Below, in pieces: positions 11,343 through 22,971 of a DNA stretch of 64,000 bases. Origin of the DNA: Lactifluus volemus (Eukaryota > Basidiomycota > Agaricomycetes > Russulales > Russulaceae); contig WTXI01000041.1 of assembly GCA_022376515.1 (NCBI GenBank), positions 124,001 to 188,000 of the forward strand, written 5' to 3'. The notes under the pieces are model-generated. The model was given only the letters and a program-made list of their open reading frames with translations, was not told the DNA's origin and made no database searches. Position numbers and translations under genes: made by a program. The number at the start of each line of letters is the position of its first letter. Position 1 is the stretch's first letter.

Positions 11343-12279
11343 ATGATGGCGAGCAATGCAGCATACCATCTGGGACCCTCTGTTTCTCTGGATCGCGGAG
11401 CTCCTATCTTTTCCATCGGCGAATGTGTTCTTATCAGGATTCCCGAACAGATTCAGGTAGAAGGCTATGTTGAAAACGAAGCGACCGCCGTTGGAACGGG
11501 TCTCCCACCCCTTTCAACTGGATCAGGCCCTCAGCATTTCGCATTCATCCGCAGGGTGAGCATCCAGGAGAATATGTCTCTCGGGCTTGAGGTCTACCCT
11601 ATATTTTCCTTCACCAATACCGGTGGGGCTCTTCCCACCTACGATAGAATGAGCGATGCCGCCGCCAAAGCAGCACTTCTCCCGCTCCCGCCTTTATCAT
11701 CCCGACACCCCACCCCTGATGCCTTTGGAGAACCGCTTGATTCCGGAGACTGGTCAACCTATAAAGATTCATTCCTTCATATCTTTCCTAGACGGTTGAC
11801 TTTGCCTATGAAGAGATCGGTGAGTCTTTCGTTTGATCATTGGCAGTTTTTTTAATTGCTATTGGATCCAGTTTAAACGAATGGACCCTCGCCTTATCAT
11901 GCCTTTGTCGGTGATGTTCCGCATCGATAGTTATCGAGAATACTTGCTCTCGACCCAGCAGGCGGCTTCCGGAGTAACGTCGGTAACCAACTCCCCAACC
12001 ATTATCGGTGATGGCGGGGGAGAGAAGGCAGCTGGGTCGGGGCTAGACCAATTTTATGTCGAGTCGCCCCACGGTCCCCTAGTTCTCGAAGATGTTGATG
12101 AGGATGCGGAGGACGCAGATGCTACCCTGAGAGACGAGCTCATCATGCTGGCGCGCGACAGTCCGGTGTGGATGAAAGAGCTTAGAAGATACTTGGAAGA
12201 AGAAGAGAAGGAGAAAGAAGAGATGCAGAATGAGCGTATGGCGAGATTGGCGCGTTGGCGGGAAGACATAGCTATTTGA
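11343..12279 (+). CDS. Hypothetical protein, two exons, 294 aa
   Basis: Not recognised as a named family. Exons 11343-11819 and 11872-12279 are joined by a 52-nt phase-0 intron (gtgagt...cag); frame and length close exactly. The N-terminal half (about 1-160) is a mixed, moderately hydrophobic region with segments such as FSIGECVLIRIPE and FAFIRRVSIQENMSLG, and could be a small globular domain. The C-terminal half is acidic (VLEDVDEDAEDADATL) and ends in a highly charged helix rich in E/K/R (about 265-294), a likely short coiled coil. There is no signal peptide or membrane segment. A nuclear or cytoplasmic protein is the simplest reading, but no function can be assigned. Confidence 0.7.
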
Positions 12280-13133
12280 AAACTGTTGAGATCGAGGCAT
12301 GGGCCTCACCGTTCCACGTATTTCCACTTCAGAAACTTGTACGCAGTATGACTCAATGATACGAATAGATTTTACATACGAATACAATTCCGCTGTATTT
12401 CTCCCCACCTCTAATCCATTCCTTGTAGCGCACTGCCAGTGAGAATCTTGTTAGGCACACTCCGACATCCACTCTAGTGTAAGGTCAGCCACGCGGCTGG
12501 CCTCGAAACTTCTCTATGTACACCTCGTACGCCTTGTCTCGTGTCTTGCCTTGATTCCCATACTCTCGCCGTGATTCCTGGCTGATCCTCATGATTCCTG
12601 GTCCCCTGTTCTCGCCCGTTTCGTTCCAATGAAAGGGGCCATGTACGATCCATCTCGGCTATGAAACACTTACGCCTCGGCCATACTAGGGCTGATATAG
12701 GGCCGGAGCCGCCGGACATGGCATGTCACAGCCTGAGGCCTCGTGGTTTCTATACGGGCGAGTTCCGAGGCTCAGCCAGACGATGACACCGGTCGATCAT
12801 CTAGTCAACGATTTCACATTGATGACGTCAGCAACAAGCGCCACCGAGGCATATCAGGAGCGGGCGCTAGCAACGTTTACGTGTCACGGAAGTCATTTCG
12901 ACGACTTGTCTCACCGACCCTATCACGAGCCTTCTCAATTCTGCCGAATGCGAACTTCTGCGTATTCTACGTACCTGCCTCATGCACCCCTCAGGAACTG
13001 GAACCTTCCATGATCGCGAATTCGGGCCATTTCTTCTCACATTCAAAAAGAAAGTCATTGTAATCTGAAATGAAAGGCATGTTAAAGCGATAAGGTGGAT
13101 TGCCGCTGCTTCAAGTCCTACCCCGAACTTGAC
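12280..13133. other. Intergenic, nothing recognised
   Basis: Short ORFs overlap on both strands without splice support or family resemblance. Confidence 0.5.
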
Positions 13134-14890
13134 ATGATTTCTGCTAGTGCCCTCATATGGATCTCAATACGACCATTAGTACGAACGTGGGTGTACATGG
13201 TGACTTCGCTAGATCGCTGTCCCAATTGACTTGTTTTGTTCAGTTTCTTGACGGTCGGTGCAGGGTTCGGATTGACCAAGGCAGGCTTCTTTCCGACAGA
13301 AGCCGCACGCGGTGCCGCCCAGATGGTGTTGGTGCGAAGGCTGGCAGATGGGCTGGCTTCTCTATGGCTCATCCCACAGTGCTCATCGAATCCGCTAGAA
13401 CGTAGCATTGCCATGCCTTTTGTTCTCCAAGATCGTTCCTGCGTTTACTCCGCAAAATATTGGAACGCTTGTGCCCCTGACCGTTGTCGGCCTGCTCTAC
13501 GGAATAGCTGGCGCGGCAATGGCTTGGGTTATCAAACAAATTTTTTGGGTGCCCAATAGATTTCGGTGTGGAATACTCGCTGCAGGTGCCTGGGGGAATG
13601 TTGGTGACATCCGTATGTCTGCTATGTCAATTTCCCTCTGAACCTCAGCGAAGTTTCATCTAGCGACGGCTATTGCAATGGGCATTACTGCATCTGCACC
13701 CTTTAATGGTGTCGGTGATGAAAACCTCGCAATTGCATACATATCTATGCTGATTCTTGTCTTTTTTGTGCGTCCACTTCCCCGGGCCTGCAGCGTCGAC
13801 AAAGTTAATTTTCCACAAGGTCACTCTCTTCCCCCTCGGAGGGTTTCTCAGCATTTCCAAGGACTTTGATGGACCAGATGTTGAATCAGAAGAACTTCGT
13901 AAAAGAATGCGCATTCGACGTAAACTGCTCGTGAAGACAGTCTTCTCTCTTAGATATATCCCGCGAGTTTGTCGACGTTCCAAAAAACGACTCGACCTTG
14001 AGGCTAGAAGTGACTTCCAAGAAAAAGGGAATTTTTCTCTCTGTGAGACTGTGGGTAGCAAAGCAAGGGCTGAATGTACAGCACCAACCACTACATCGCC
14101 GATGTCCACCATCGTTCCTGAGGACAGCACTTACCTCACACATGTTTCTGTACTCGAACGTACACCACAAAGCACAGGCCACCATTCCTGGTCCCACCTC
14201 CCCTCCCGCGCAAAGCGCTTCCTAGTAGAGTTACTCAAACCCATACCGATAGTGATTGTATTTGCCGTCGTGATTGCACTCGTAGATCCCCTCAAGGCGC
14301 TCTTCCTTTCGCCATCCGCTGACTTCAACCCACGCTTTCGCCCAGTTGCGCCCGATGGTCAGCCGCCTCTCGCCTTCGTCCTTGACACAGCCACATTCAT
14401 CGGCGCGGCGAGCGTCCCGATTGGCTTGATATGCTTGGGAAGTGCGCTCGCACACTTGCCAGTGGGCTCGGGCAAGGCCTTCCCCCGAGGCGCGATCGTC
14501 GCGCTGGCGTTGGCGAAAATGGTCGTCACTCCTATTCTTGGCGTCGCTGTTACGCGATTCTTCGTGCACGTTGGGTTTGTCAACAGAGATGACAAGGTGT
14601 TACAGTTTTTGTGCATGTACGTGCGACAGTGATCAGATGTGATCTTTTTATCTGACGTTTTTCATTTAGACTGTTTTCTGGCCTTCCCACAGGTACAACC
14701 CTGGCACGTCGTTTTGCTTCTCTATTCAGTTCGTAATCCGTGCTCACTAATCTACTAGATTTACCTTACGCAGATATACTCGCCCACTGGCTCAGTGGAA
14801 CATCTGTCAGCATTTCTGATTCCGCAATACGTTCTTATGCCCTTCACGATGATTGGCTTGGTTACGTATACACTCAACTACCTTTTCTGA
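13134..14890 (+). CDS. Auxin efflux carrier family transporter (intact, 473 aa)
   Basis: Member of the membrane transport protein family that includes plant PIN/PILS carriers and yeast ECM3-like proteins. It probably moves a small anion or metabolite across an internal or plasma membrane; the fungal substrates are not established. Seven exons: 13134-13186, 13244-13331, 13399-13612, 13664-13767, 13820-14616, 14670-14703 and 14759-14890. All phases close. Intron 6 appears to be GC-AG (gcacgt donor, ctaat branch). Recognisable blocks: FLTVGAGFGLTKAGFFP, VALPCLLFSKIVPAFTPQN, GAWGNVGDIPTA, ITASAPFNG, FVTLFPLGGF, a central hydrophilic loop (about 170-260), then LVDPLKALF, IGLICLGSALAHLPV, FSGLPTGTTL, and SVEHLSAFLIPQYVLM near the C-terminus. 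The two-bundle membrane topology typical of the family is preserved. It lies 0.8 kb upstream of two flavin monooxygenases on the same strand. Confidence 0.88.
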
Positions 14891-15629
14891 TCAGCTTCGA
14901 TGACACCTTCATTAGAAGATGCAACCTCTCTAGATCTATCCCTCCCATTCCATTCGTTGTATATCTGGTTCGGGACCTGGCTAGTTTGATGACCAAGAAT
15001 TTTCCATGCATGTACTAATATTGGGTACCTTGTAGACCACATAAGAAGGATCAGTGGAAATAGTTTGCTTGATTAGTTCCTCATGTCTGTCTGTACTAGT
15101 ACGTCGCACCGGCATGTCCTGCCATAAATCCATCGTTCTCGGAGAACACCCTTCAAGTTGGCGATCAATGTTCCCTATGTAGTAGCGGCCATGATGGAAG
15201 TCTGATAGCTAATTATCAATCTTCAATCTCTGATAACGCCGCTGGTAGCACCGATGCATTTCTTGGTGTCTTTGTGTCAGTAATCGCCTCGTAGGAGCTA
15301 CTGGGTACTTCGTACCCCTCTTGGGACCAACGACAGAACGTAACGAGTTATGGTTACGGTAGACCTTTGGCGTAAGGGAAACGACCAGGTAGTCTGTGCG
15401 TGAGCATGCACTGTAGAAAGCTAAAATTATTTGAGCCACATAATCTGAGCCTTAGGAGAATGTGTAAATGATATTGTTATACAGCTGGAAAACGTCTGCA
15501 CTTGTCGAACTTACTGCCAACTCGGTGCAAAGCCGAAAAGATGCAAAGTTCTGAGTCATCTCACAATCACGTGAATATATAACGTGACGAACCAAATACC
15601 ACTTTTAGAAGGACGCTTACCAAAGAAAT
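14891..15629. other. Intergenic, nothing recognised
   Basis: Holds the transporter 3' end and the start of the promoter of the first flavin monooxygenase. No ORF or repeat is supported. Confidence 0.5.
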
Positions 15630-15664
15630 CCCACTGGATCGCGCTGGCTTCTCAGGAGTATAAA
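15630..15664 (+). promoter_or_regulatory. TATA block of first flavin monooxygenase
   Basis: TATAAA lies at 15659-15664, about 60 nt before the ATG, in the context aggagtataaatgg. The same context and the upstream word ccca(c/t)tggatcgc are found before the second copy (20347-20383), so the block was duplicated with the gene and has been retained. Confidence 0.6.
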
Positions 15665-15724
15665 TGGTGGGTAGGTGTGCATCGATATCGTCGCGATAAT
15701 TGCGCGATCACTTCTCTGGCCTTC

Positions 15725-18217
15725 ATGAGCTCTACCGCTGACATCAATTTTGCCGCCTTGCCCACTTTAGAGAGGCTGGGAGCCTCTGTTCCCCCCAATC
15801 TCGATGTTGTTTCCGTGGCCCAGAAATGGTTCCAAACATTCGCTAACTTTGTTCAGACGGGCAATGTCAACGGTATCCTCGGACAACTCGTGGCAGATGC
15901 TTTCTGGCGGGACATCCTCGCACTCACATGGGACTTCCGCACCTTCTACGGCAGCGACCGCATCCAGCAATTTCTCCTTGACCGTCTAGCATCTACCAAG
16001 CTCTCGACGCTCCAGCTCGATGAAACTACGGTGGCTGTTCAGCAGCCCTATCCGGACATAGTGTGGATTCAAGCATTCTTCACATTTTCCACGGCGGTCG
16101 GCACCGGGTCCGGTATCCTGCGCCTCGTTCCAACCCCCAGTGGAGAATGGAAGGCCCACACTATCTTCACGAATCTTGAGAGTTTACGTGGCTTCCCGGA
16201 GCTTACCGGTCCGTTACGAGAACAAGAATCGAAGCATGGCACGTGGCCAGAACAGCGGCGACAGGAGCGCGAATGCGAGGGCCCAGATCAAAAGCCAATT
16301 GTGCTTATCGTTGGCGGAGGCCAGTCTGGGCTCGAACTCGCTGCTCGACTCAAGTACCTTGGCATCAAGACGCTCGTCGTTGAGCGAGAGGCTCGCATCG
16401 GCGATCTCTGGCGAAAACGATATGAAGCGCTCTGCCTGCATGACACAGTGTGTACGTCCCATAGCAGCGCCCCGTTGCATACCTTCCCCTGAATAAGTTG
16501 TGATTATCATAGGGTATGACCACATGCCGTACATACCGTGAGTACCGGCCGTCCTTTCCGAGACATTGTCCAGGTGTCGGAATATCTTGCACGTTGCAGC
16601 TTCCCGCCAACCTGGCCAGTCTTTTCTCCTGCACCGAAAGTGAATATTTGGTCTTTCGCAGAGAATATGAACTGACGCCACGTGTGTCCAGATTGCAGAT
16701 TGGCTCGAGAGTTACGCGCACAGCCTTGAACTAGATGTGTGGACATCCTCTACTGTCACGCGGGCTTCGCAGGACCCCGAAACGAAGAAGTGGACAGTGG
16801 AGATTGAACGCACCAACTCAGGATCACGGACATTCGTGGTTAATCATCTCGTGTTCGCCGTGGGTATTGGCGGTGGGACCCATAATATGCCCCAACTTCC
16901 CGGCGCGGTGTGTGTTCCTGATTTCATTCTACTCATCTGTCTAACTCTGAAAGTCCAGGAGGAATTCAAAGGCGTCATCGTGCATGCTGGTAATTACACA
17001 AAGGCCAAAGATTACGAGGGAAAGAAGGTAATCGTGGTAGGGGCTTGTACATCTGGTATGCCCATATCAGTTTATGCAGCATAAGCTTTCATTTCACGAA
17101 ATGAATGATAGGTCATGATGTAGCAAAGGACCTCCACGACCATGGTGTCGGTGTGTTCCTAGTTCCTCCTTTTTGATGTGCCCTGGTGACCCGGCGTTCG
17201 TCAGATGTGACCATGTTTCAGCGGAGCTCGACCTATATCATGTCGGTCAAGCATGGTATTCCGGGTGTCTTCGGAAGTTCGTGCATTCTCTATACGCGCC
17301 TGGTAATTGAAGTCCTGAATATTGGTGAAACCAGGCCTCTATTACGAAGGCGGACCATCACCAGATGTCGCCGATCGTATCAATGCATCCTTCCCGAACT
17401 ATATCCAGAAACCTCTCCATCAGCGGATTGTTGCAGACATTGCAGACAAAGATAGGTCCGTGTATGAGTGGCTCCACAGACACCACATCCTCAGGCACCA
17501 CTTTAGGGAGACCCTAGATGGGCTTCGCCGAGTTGGTTTTAGACTAAACATGGGTATAGATGGTTCAGGATTCATATTACTCGCGTGGAGCAAGGCCAGC
17601 GGGTACTATTTCGGTACGATGATTCCGGACTTTCTCTCACAGAACCATAAACGCGGGGCACAGATGTGGGCGCGAGCCAGCTGATAATTGATGGCAAGAT
17701 CAAACTCAAGAACGATAGCCAGCTAGCTCGCTTTACACAAGATGGCCTGGAGTTCACGGATAGGAGTATACTTGATGCGGATGCCGTGATTTTTGCGACT
17801 GGGTAAGATTCTTCACATTCTTTTAGACCCTAGCTCATGGCATTCAGATATGGTGATGCACGGGACCCACTGCGCTCCATACTTGGACCAGAAGTTGGCG
17901 CGCGTCTGAAGCCAATATGGGGGCTCGACCACGAGGGTGAGATACAAGGTGCATGGCGCGATCTCGGGATCCCACGAGTGTGGTGCATGATGGGTAAGTC
18001 CTATATGCTACCCATAGAACAACGACTGAAAACAGGTACAGGAAACTTTGCTTTGTGCCGATTCCATTCAAAGCATATTGCCTTGCGTTCGTCCTTCCAA
18101 ATCTCACACTCCCTTGTTGCGTTTTTCTGATAATGTGATATGTATAAAGAAATCAAAGCGATCGAAGAAGGCTTATTCGATGAAAAAAGGTATAGCTTGG
18201 AGACGTCCTTAGAGTAA
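15725..18217 (+). CDS. Flavin-containing monooxygenase, copy 1 (intact, 615 aa)
   Basis: FAD- and NADPH-dependent oxygenase of the FMO/YUCCA-like group; expected to use O2 to oxygenate a soft nucleophile or a carbonyl. Thirteen exons with matching phases: 15725-16451, 16513-16537, 16600-16639, 16692-16907, 16959-17055, 17112-17150, 17205-17276, 17335-17455, 17507-17613, 17664-17802, 17848-17993, 18036-18086 and 18150-18217. Residues about 1-180 form an NTF2-like N-terminal extension. The FAD site is GGGQSG (about 197-202), the fingerprint FKGVIVHAGNY (339-349) fits FxGxxxHxxx(F/Y), the NADPH site is GACTSG (about 363), and FATGY is split by intron 10. No signal peptide, so probably cytosolic. 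The start ATG has a TATA box 60 nt upstream. The tandem copy at 20461 has an identical exon structure. Substrate unknown. Confidence 0.9.
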
Positions 18218-20346
18218 TCGAGATCAGCTATCACATCGCGTGTATTTATGTCATGTGGACATCGTCACATTGTGCACCCTAGAGGGTGAGGGTACAGAGG
18301 TGCGTGAACGGAAACAGAACAAGAATGAGATACGCCTCGGAGAATAGCCTGAGGGCAAATGACAACAAGACCCGAAAAGACTCGAAGAATGGACGAATGA
18401 AGGCACGCCCGAAATGGAAAGTCCGCGGAGCCTCGGGCCGGCAATGATATCAAGGGGACCACCGGTGCGTCCCTTATTACCAACCAGTCACCTCTCATCC
18501 GTTCGTGATAATTCCTGGGCGATCACCTTTGTAGTACCCATTTAGCGAGTTCTCTGAACCGTTGGCATGGAATCGTGGACTTTTTGCCGTCATTTTTATG
18601 CCTGGAATTCTATTGGCTGCCAGTGCGGTTTGTTAACGTGATCTCGACCGCGCTCACTCTCGAAGTCGACTTCTCGCTTTACGCCATACGAGACGGGTCA
18701 GAATTCTCGCCCACCGCTGTTTTTTTCCCGATTTTCTGGGATTTTTCTTCCTTCATTCGCAAAGCAGCTGTTTGAGGCCATGTAGGACCACGTGAGAACT
18801 ATTCTCACATGTTTTGTTTTACGGATGAAGATGTCTTATCGTCTAAGGCGCAGGTATGTTATTGAGAATTCTTGGCCGTTTTTCATGCCTAATAGCATGA
18901 TTTGGCTGCTCCGAACACAAGTAGGCGTCGACACAGTATAGAGAAAATCCGGTTATATGCGTGTGCAACCGTTTTGTGATACAGGGAACAGCTTGGCAGC
19001 AGAATTTTTGTCATGTTTCATACCATACCGGCGTGGAGGCACTGAAAGTTTCAGTTAGCAAGAACTAGGTCAACCCAGTGGTTGATGGCACATCTACATA
19101 CATCCGCATTGGATATTTATACTAGTCGACAACCTCGTCGATTTCTGCTTGCAATCCCAGCTCAAAACGTAGTCCCAGGTGAAGCGGGATGTTGTAAATC
19201 CTAACGCCGATCCTCTGGTCCATTGGTGAGCTTCAGGATACCAATTTGCGACACTCGGTCTGTTCTTATTCGTGTGTTCAGGGTGTATATCCGAATTGAA
19301 ACGCCTATACTGGGTCATCACTTCAAATCTCCTATTCTCTACAACTCCCGATGTCGTCATCATCGTCGTCGTCGTCATCCCTAAGCACCTCATACCACCC
19401 TTTTTTCTCGACACGGTGAGGTCCCTCATCAAAGAGAAGCCTTCTGATAGCAACAGTGTTTGGCTTGATGTTGCCACATCCAGGTGCGAAAGTCCCCCTC
19501 ATCGTGGACTCGTCGCTCTTCCATGTGGCGCTGTATGCGACCTGCTGCCGATTCTGTGAGGATGTTCATAGTCAACTCACTAATTTCCATGTTGACGAGC
19601 ATCGTTACCTCAATCTCCTCGAGGAACCCATCCCCGACCACTGTGACGAGGCGCCAGATCCCATTTCCACCAAGCGCCCATGCGACATCCCCATCCTATG
19701 ATTCGAGAAAGTGAATACCGACACCTAAATTCTTGAAAGGCACCCACTTGGAAAACATAATGCCATGGCTGGCTTGCCCAACCTGGCGTCCCACCTGGCC
19801 TGACTAGTGGGCCTTCAAGGACGTATGGCAGGGTTGAGGCCTCAATAGAGTCTCTTCGCCAGATTGAAGGAGAGATGTTGGGTGGCATATTCCCACGTTT
19901 CCGTTTGAAGAAGGCCCGAATCAATGTGAGAGCGGAAGTCTTGGGCATGAGTGGAGGTCGATATTTCGTGATGAGGGCGACAGTTTGTGATGTAAAACTA
20001 TCCAAGATCTCACTTTAAATGTGAACGGATGTGCCACAAGCACGAGTGGTCTTTCATCCTTTCATCCACAATCCACAGAGCTTTAGTGGATCGACACAAT
20101 CGCTTGGCTTTGCTCAGCGCGGACAAAGGCGGCGTTCACCGATATCAGGTGATCCAGCCCTTGCCACTTGTGGCTGATGGAAAGATGATCGATGATCTCC
20201 CGCGTCGGGACCCGCGATTCTCCGCCGGGTACGACGAACATTCACGTGACCAATCTGACTGATGCGGTCCAAAGCCCATACCAACTTTGGAAGGGCACTT
20301 ACGCAAATAATCTCGTGGGTCCGTCCTCTAAATGACATGCTCTGAT
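18218..20346. other. Spacer between the two flavin monooxygenases; possible minus-strand relic
   Basis: No intact gene. On the minus strand about 19440-20000 is partly open and protein-like (for example IWRLVTVVGDGFLEEIE near 19650), but it is interrupted by stops and frame changes and I do not recognise it. A short tcg/gtc microsatellite lies near 19355-19380. Confidence 0.3.
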
Positions 20347-20383
20347 CCCATTGGATCGCTAACCGACTTCTGAGGAGTATAAA
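20347..20383 (+). promoter_or_regulatory. TATA block of second flavin monooxygenase
   Basis: TATAAA at 20378-20383 in the context gaggagtataaatggg, 78 nt before the ATG, with the shared word cccattggatcgc at 20347-20359. Equivalent to 15630-15664. Confidence 0.6.
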
Positions 20384-20460
20384 TGGGTGAGTGGGATGCA
20401 GTGTGGATTGACATCTATCGTGATTGTTGTACGACAATTTTATCTGTCCTTCAACAAGAC

Positions 20461-22971
20461 ATGAACTCTACTTCTGACATCAACTTTGCCTCCTTGCCCA
20501 CTTTAGAGAGGCTGGGAGCCTCTGTTCCCCCCAGTCTCGATGTTGTTTCCGTGGCCCAGAAATGGTTCCAAACATTCGCTAACTTTGTTCAGACGGGCGA
20601 TGTCAATGGTATCCTCGGTCAACTCGTGGCAGATGCTTTCTGGCGGGACATCCTCGCACTCACATGGGACTTCCGCACCTTCTACGGCAGCGATCGCATT
20701 CGCCAATTTCTCCTTGACCGTCTAGCATCTACCAAGCTCTCGACACTCCAACTCGATACCACTACCGCGGCTGTTCAGCAGCCCTATCCAGACATAGTGT
20801 GGATTCAAGCATTCTTCACATTTTCCACGGCGGTCGGTACGGGTTCCGGTGTCTTGCGACTCGTTCCAACGTCCAGTGGAGAATGGAAGGCTCACGCGAT
20901 CTTCACGAATCTCGAGAGTCTACACGGCTGCCCGGAGCTTATCGGCCCGTTACGAGAACAAGAACCAAAGCATGGCACGTGGCCAGAACAGCGGCGACAA
21001 GAGCACGAATGCGAGGGCCCAGATCAGAAGCCGGTCGCGCTTATTGTTGGCGGAGGCCAGTCTGGGCTCGAACTCGCTGCTCGACTCAAGTACCTTGGCA
21101 TCAAGACGCTCGTCGTTGAACGAGAGGCTCGCATCGGCGATCTTTGGCGAAAACGATATGAAGCGCTCTGCCTGCATGACACAGTGTGTACGTCCCATAG
21201 CAGCGCCCCGTTGCATATCTTCCCCTGAATAAGTTGTGATTATCATAGGGTATGATCACATGCCGTACATACCGTAAGTACCGGCTCTGTTGTTTCCGAG
21301 ACATTGTCCTGCACATTAAGTGTCGGAATCTCTTGCACGTTGCAGCTTCCCGCCAACCTGGCCAGTCTTTTCTCCTGCACCGAAAGTGAATATGTTGCCT
21401 TTCCCATAGAATGTGTATTGACATCACGCGCGTGCAGCTTGCAGATTGGTTTGAGAGCTATGCGCACAGCCTTGAATTGGATGTGTGGACATCCTCTACT
21501 GTCACGCGGGCTTCGCAGGACCCCGAAACGAAGAAGTGGACAGTGGAGATTGAACGCAGTGGCTTGGAGTCACGCACACTCGTAGTTAATCACCTTGTAT
21601 TTGCTGTGGGCTTTGGCGGTGGGACTCATAATATGCCCCAACTTCCCGGCGCGGTGTGTGTTCCTGAATTCATTCTAATCATCTGTCTAACTTTGAGGGT
21701 CCAGGAGGAATTCAAAGGCACCATCGTGCATTCTGGTCATTACACAAAGGCCAAAGATTATGAAGGAAAGAAGGTAATCGTGGTAGGGGCTTGTACATCT
21801 GGTATTTTCATATCAGTTTGTGCAGCGTATACTTTCATCTCAACAAAATGAATGATAGGCCACGACATAGCAAAGGACCTCCACGACCATGGTGTCGGTG
21901 TGTTCCTGGTCCCTCTCTCTTAAAGTTACCCTGGTGACCCAGCGTTCATCAGATGTGACAATGTTTCAGCGGAGCTCGACATATATCATGTCGGTCAAGC
22001 ACGGTATTCCGGCTCTACTCGGAAGTTCGCGCAGTTTTTACACGATATGCTCTCCTGGCAACTGAATATTGGTGGAAACAGGCCTCTACCACGAAGGTGG
22101 ACCATCACCCGATGTCGCCGATCGTATCAACGCATCCTTTCCGAATTACCTTCAGAAGCCTCTTCATCAACGAATTGCCGCTGACATTGCAGACAAAGAC
22201 AGGTCCGTGTATGAGTAGTGGCTCCATTTATTCCACTTATTAGACGACATTTTCAGGGAGACTTTGGAAGGCCTTCGCCGAGTTGGTTTTCGACTCAACA
22301 CGGGTATAGATGGGTCGGGATGCATTTTACTGGTATGGACCAAGGCCAGCGGGTACTACTTTGGTGCGAGAATCGCGGACTGCTTTTCTCACAGAACCAT
22401 AAATGCGAAGCACAGATGTGGGCGCGAGCCAGCTGATAATTGATGGCAAGATCAAACTCAAGAACGATAGCCAGCTAGCTCGCTTTACGCAAGATGGCTT
22501 GGAGTTCACGGATAGGAGTATACTTGATGCGGATGCTGTGATTTTTGCGACTGGGTAAGATCCTTCACATCCTTTTTTGACCCCTAGCTCATGGCGTTCA
22601 GATATGGTGATGCACAGGATTCGCTGCGTTCCGTACTCGGACCAGAACTTGGCGCGCGTCTGAAGCCAATATGGGGGCTCGACCCCGAAGGCGAGATACA
22701 AGGTGTATGGCGCGATCTCGGGATCCCACGAGCGTGGTGCATGATGGGTAAATCCACCCATGCTAGTATACGATAACGACTAAAACAGGTACAGGGAATT
22801 TTGCTTTGTGTCGGTTCCATTCTAAGCACATTGCGTTGCGTGCGTCCTCTAAACTTCACACTCGCTTGTTTGCGTTTTGATGATAGTGCAATATGTTTTA
22901 TAGAAATCAAAGCGATCGAAGAAGGCTTATTTGATGAGAAAAGATATTCCTTGGAGACGACCTTAGAATGA
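20461..22971 (+). CDS. Flavin-containing monooxygenase, copy 2 (intact, 615 aa)
   Basis: Tandem paralogue of the gene at 15725, with the same 615-residue length and the same 13 exons: 20461-21187, 21249-21273, 21346-21385, 21438-21653, 21705-21801, 21860-21898, 21953-22024, 22082-22202, 22257-22363, 22416-22554, 22602-22747, 22789-22839 and 22904-22971. Every exon has exactly the same length as in copy 1, while introns differ in length and sequence, so the coding part is under constraint. The FAD motif GGGQSG, fingerprint FKGTIVHSGHY, NADPH motif GACTSG and FATGY are all kept. Differences include MNSTSDINFASL at the N-terminus, IPALLG in place of IPGVFG, and LNTGIDGSGCIL in place of LNMGIDGSGFIL, the last near the conserved middle of the protein. 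Both copies look functional; they may differ in substrate or expression. Confidence 0.9.

Noticed and set aside
19094..20005. Minus-strand frames that look partly protein-like (for example VTVVGDGFLEEIE)
   Set aside because: Stops and frame changes interrupt every model I tried, there is no ATG-anchored exon chain, and I recognise no family; recorded only as a possible relic.
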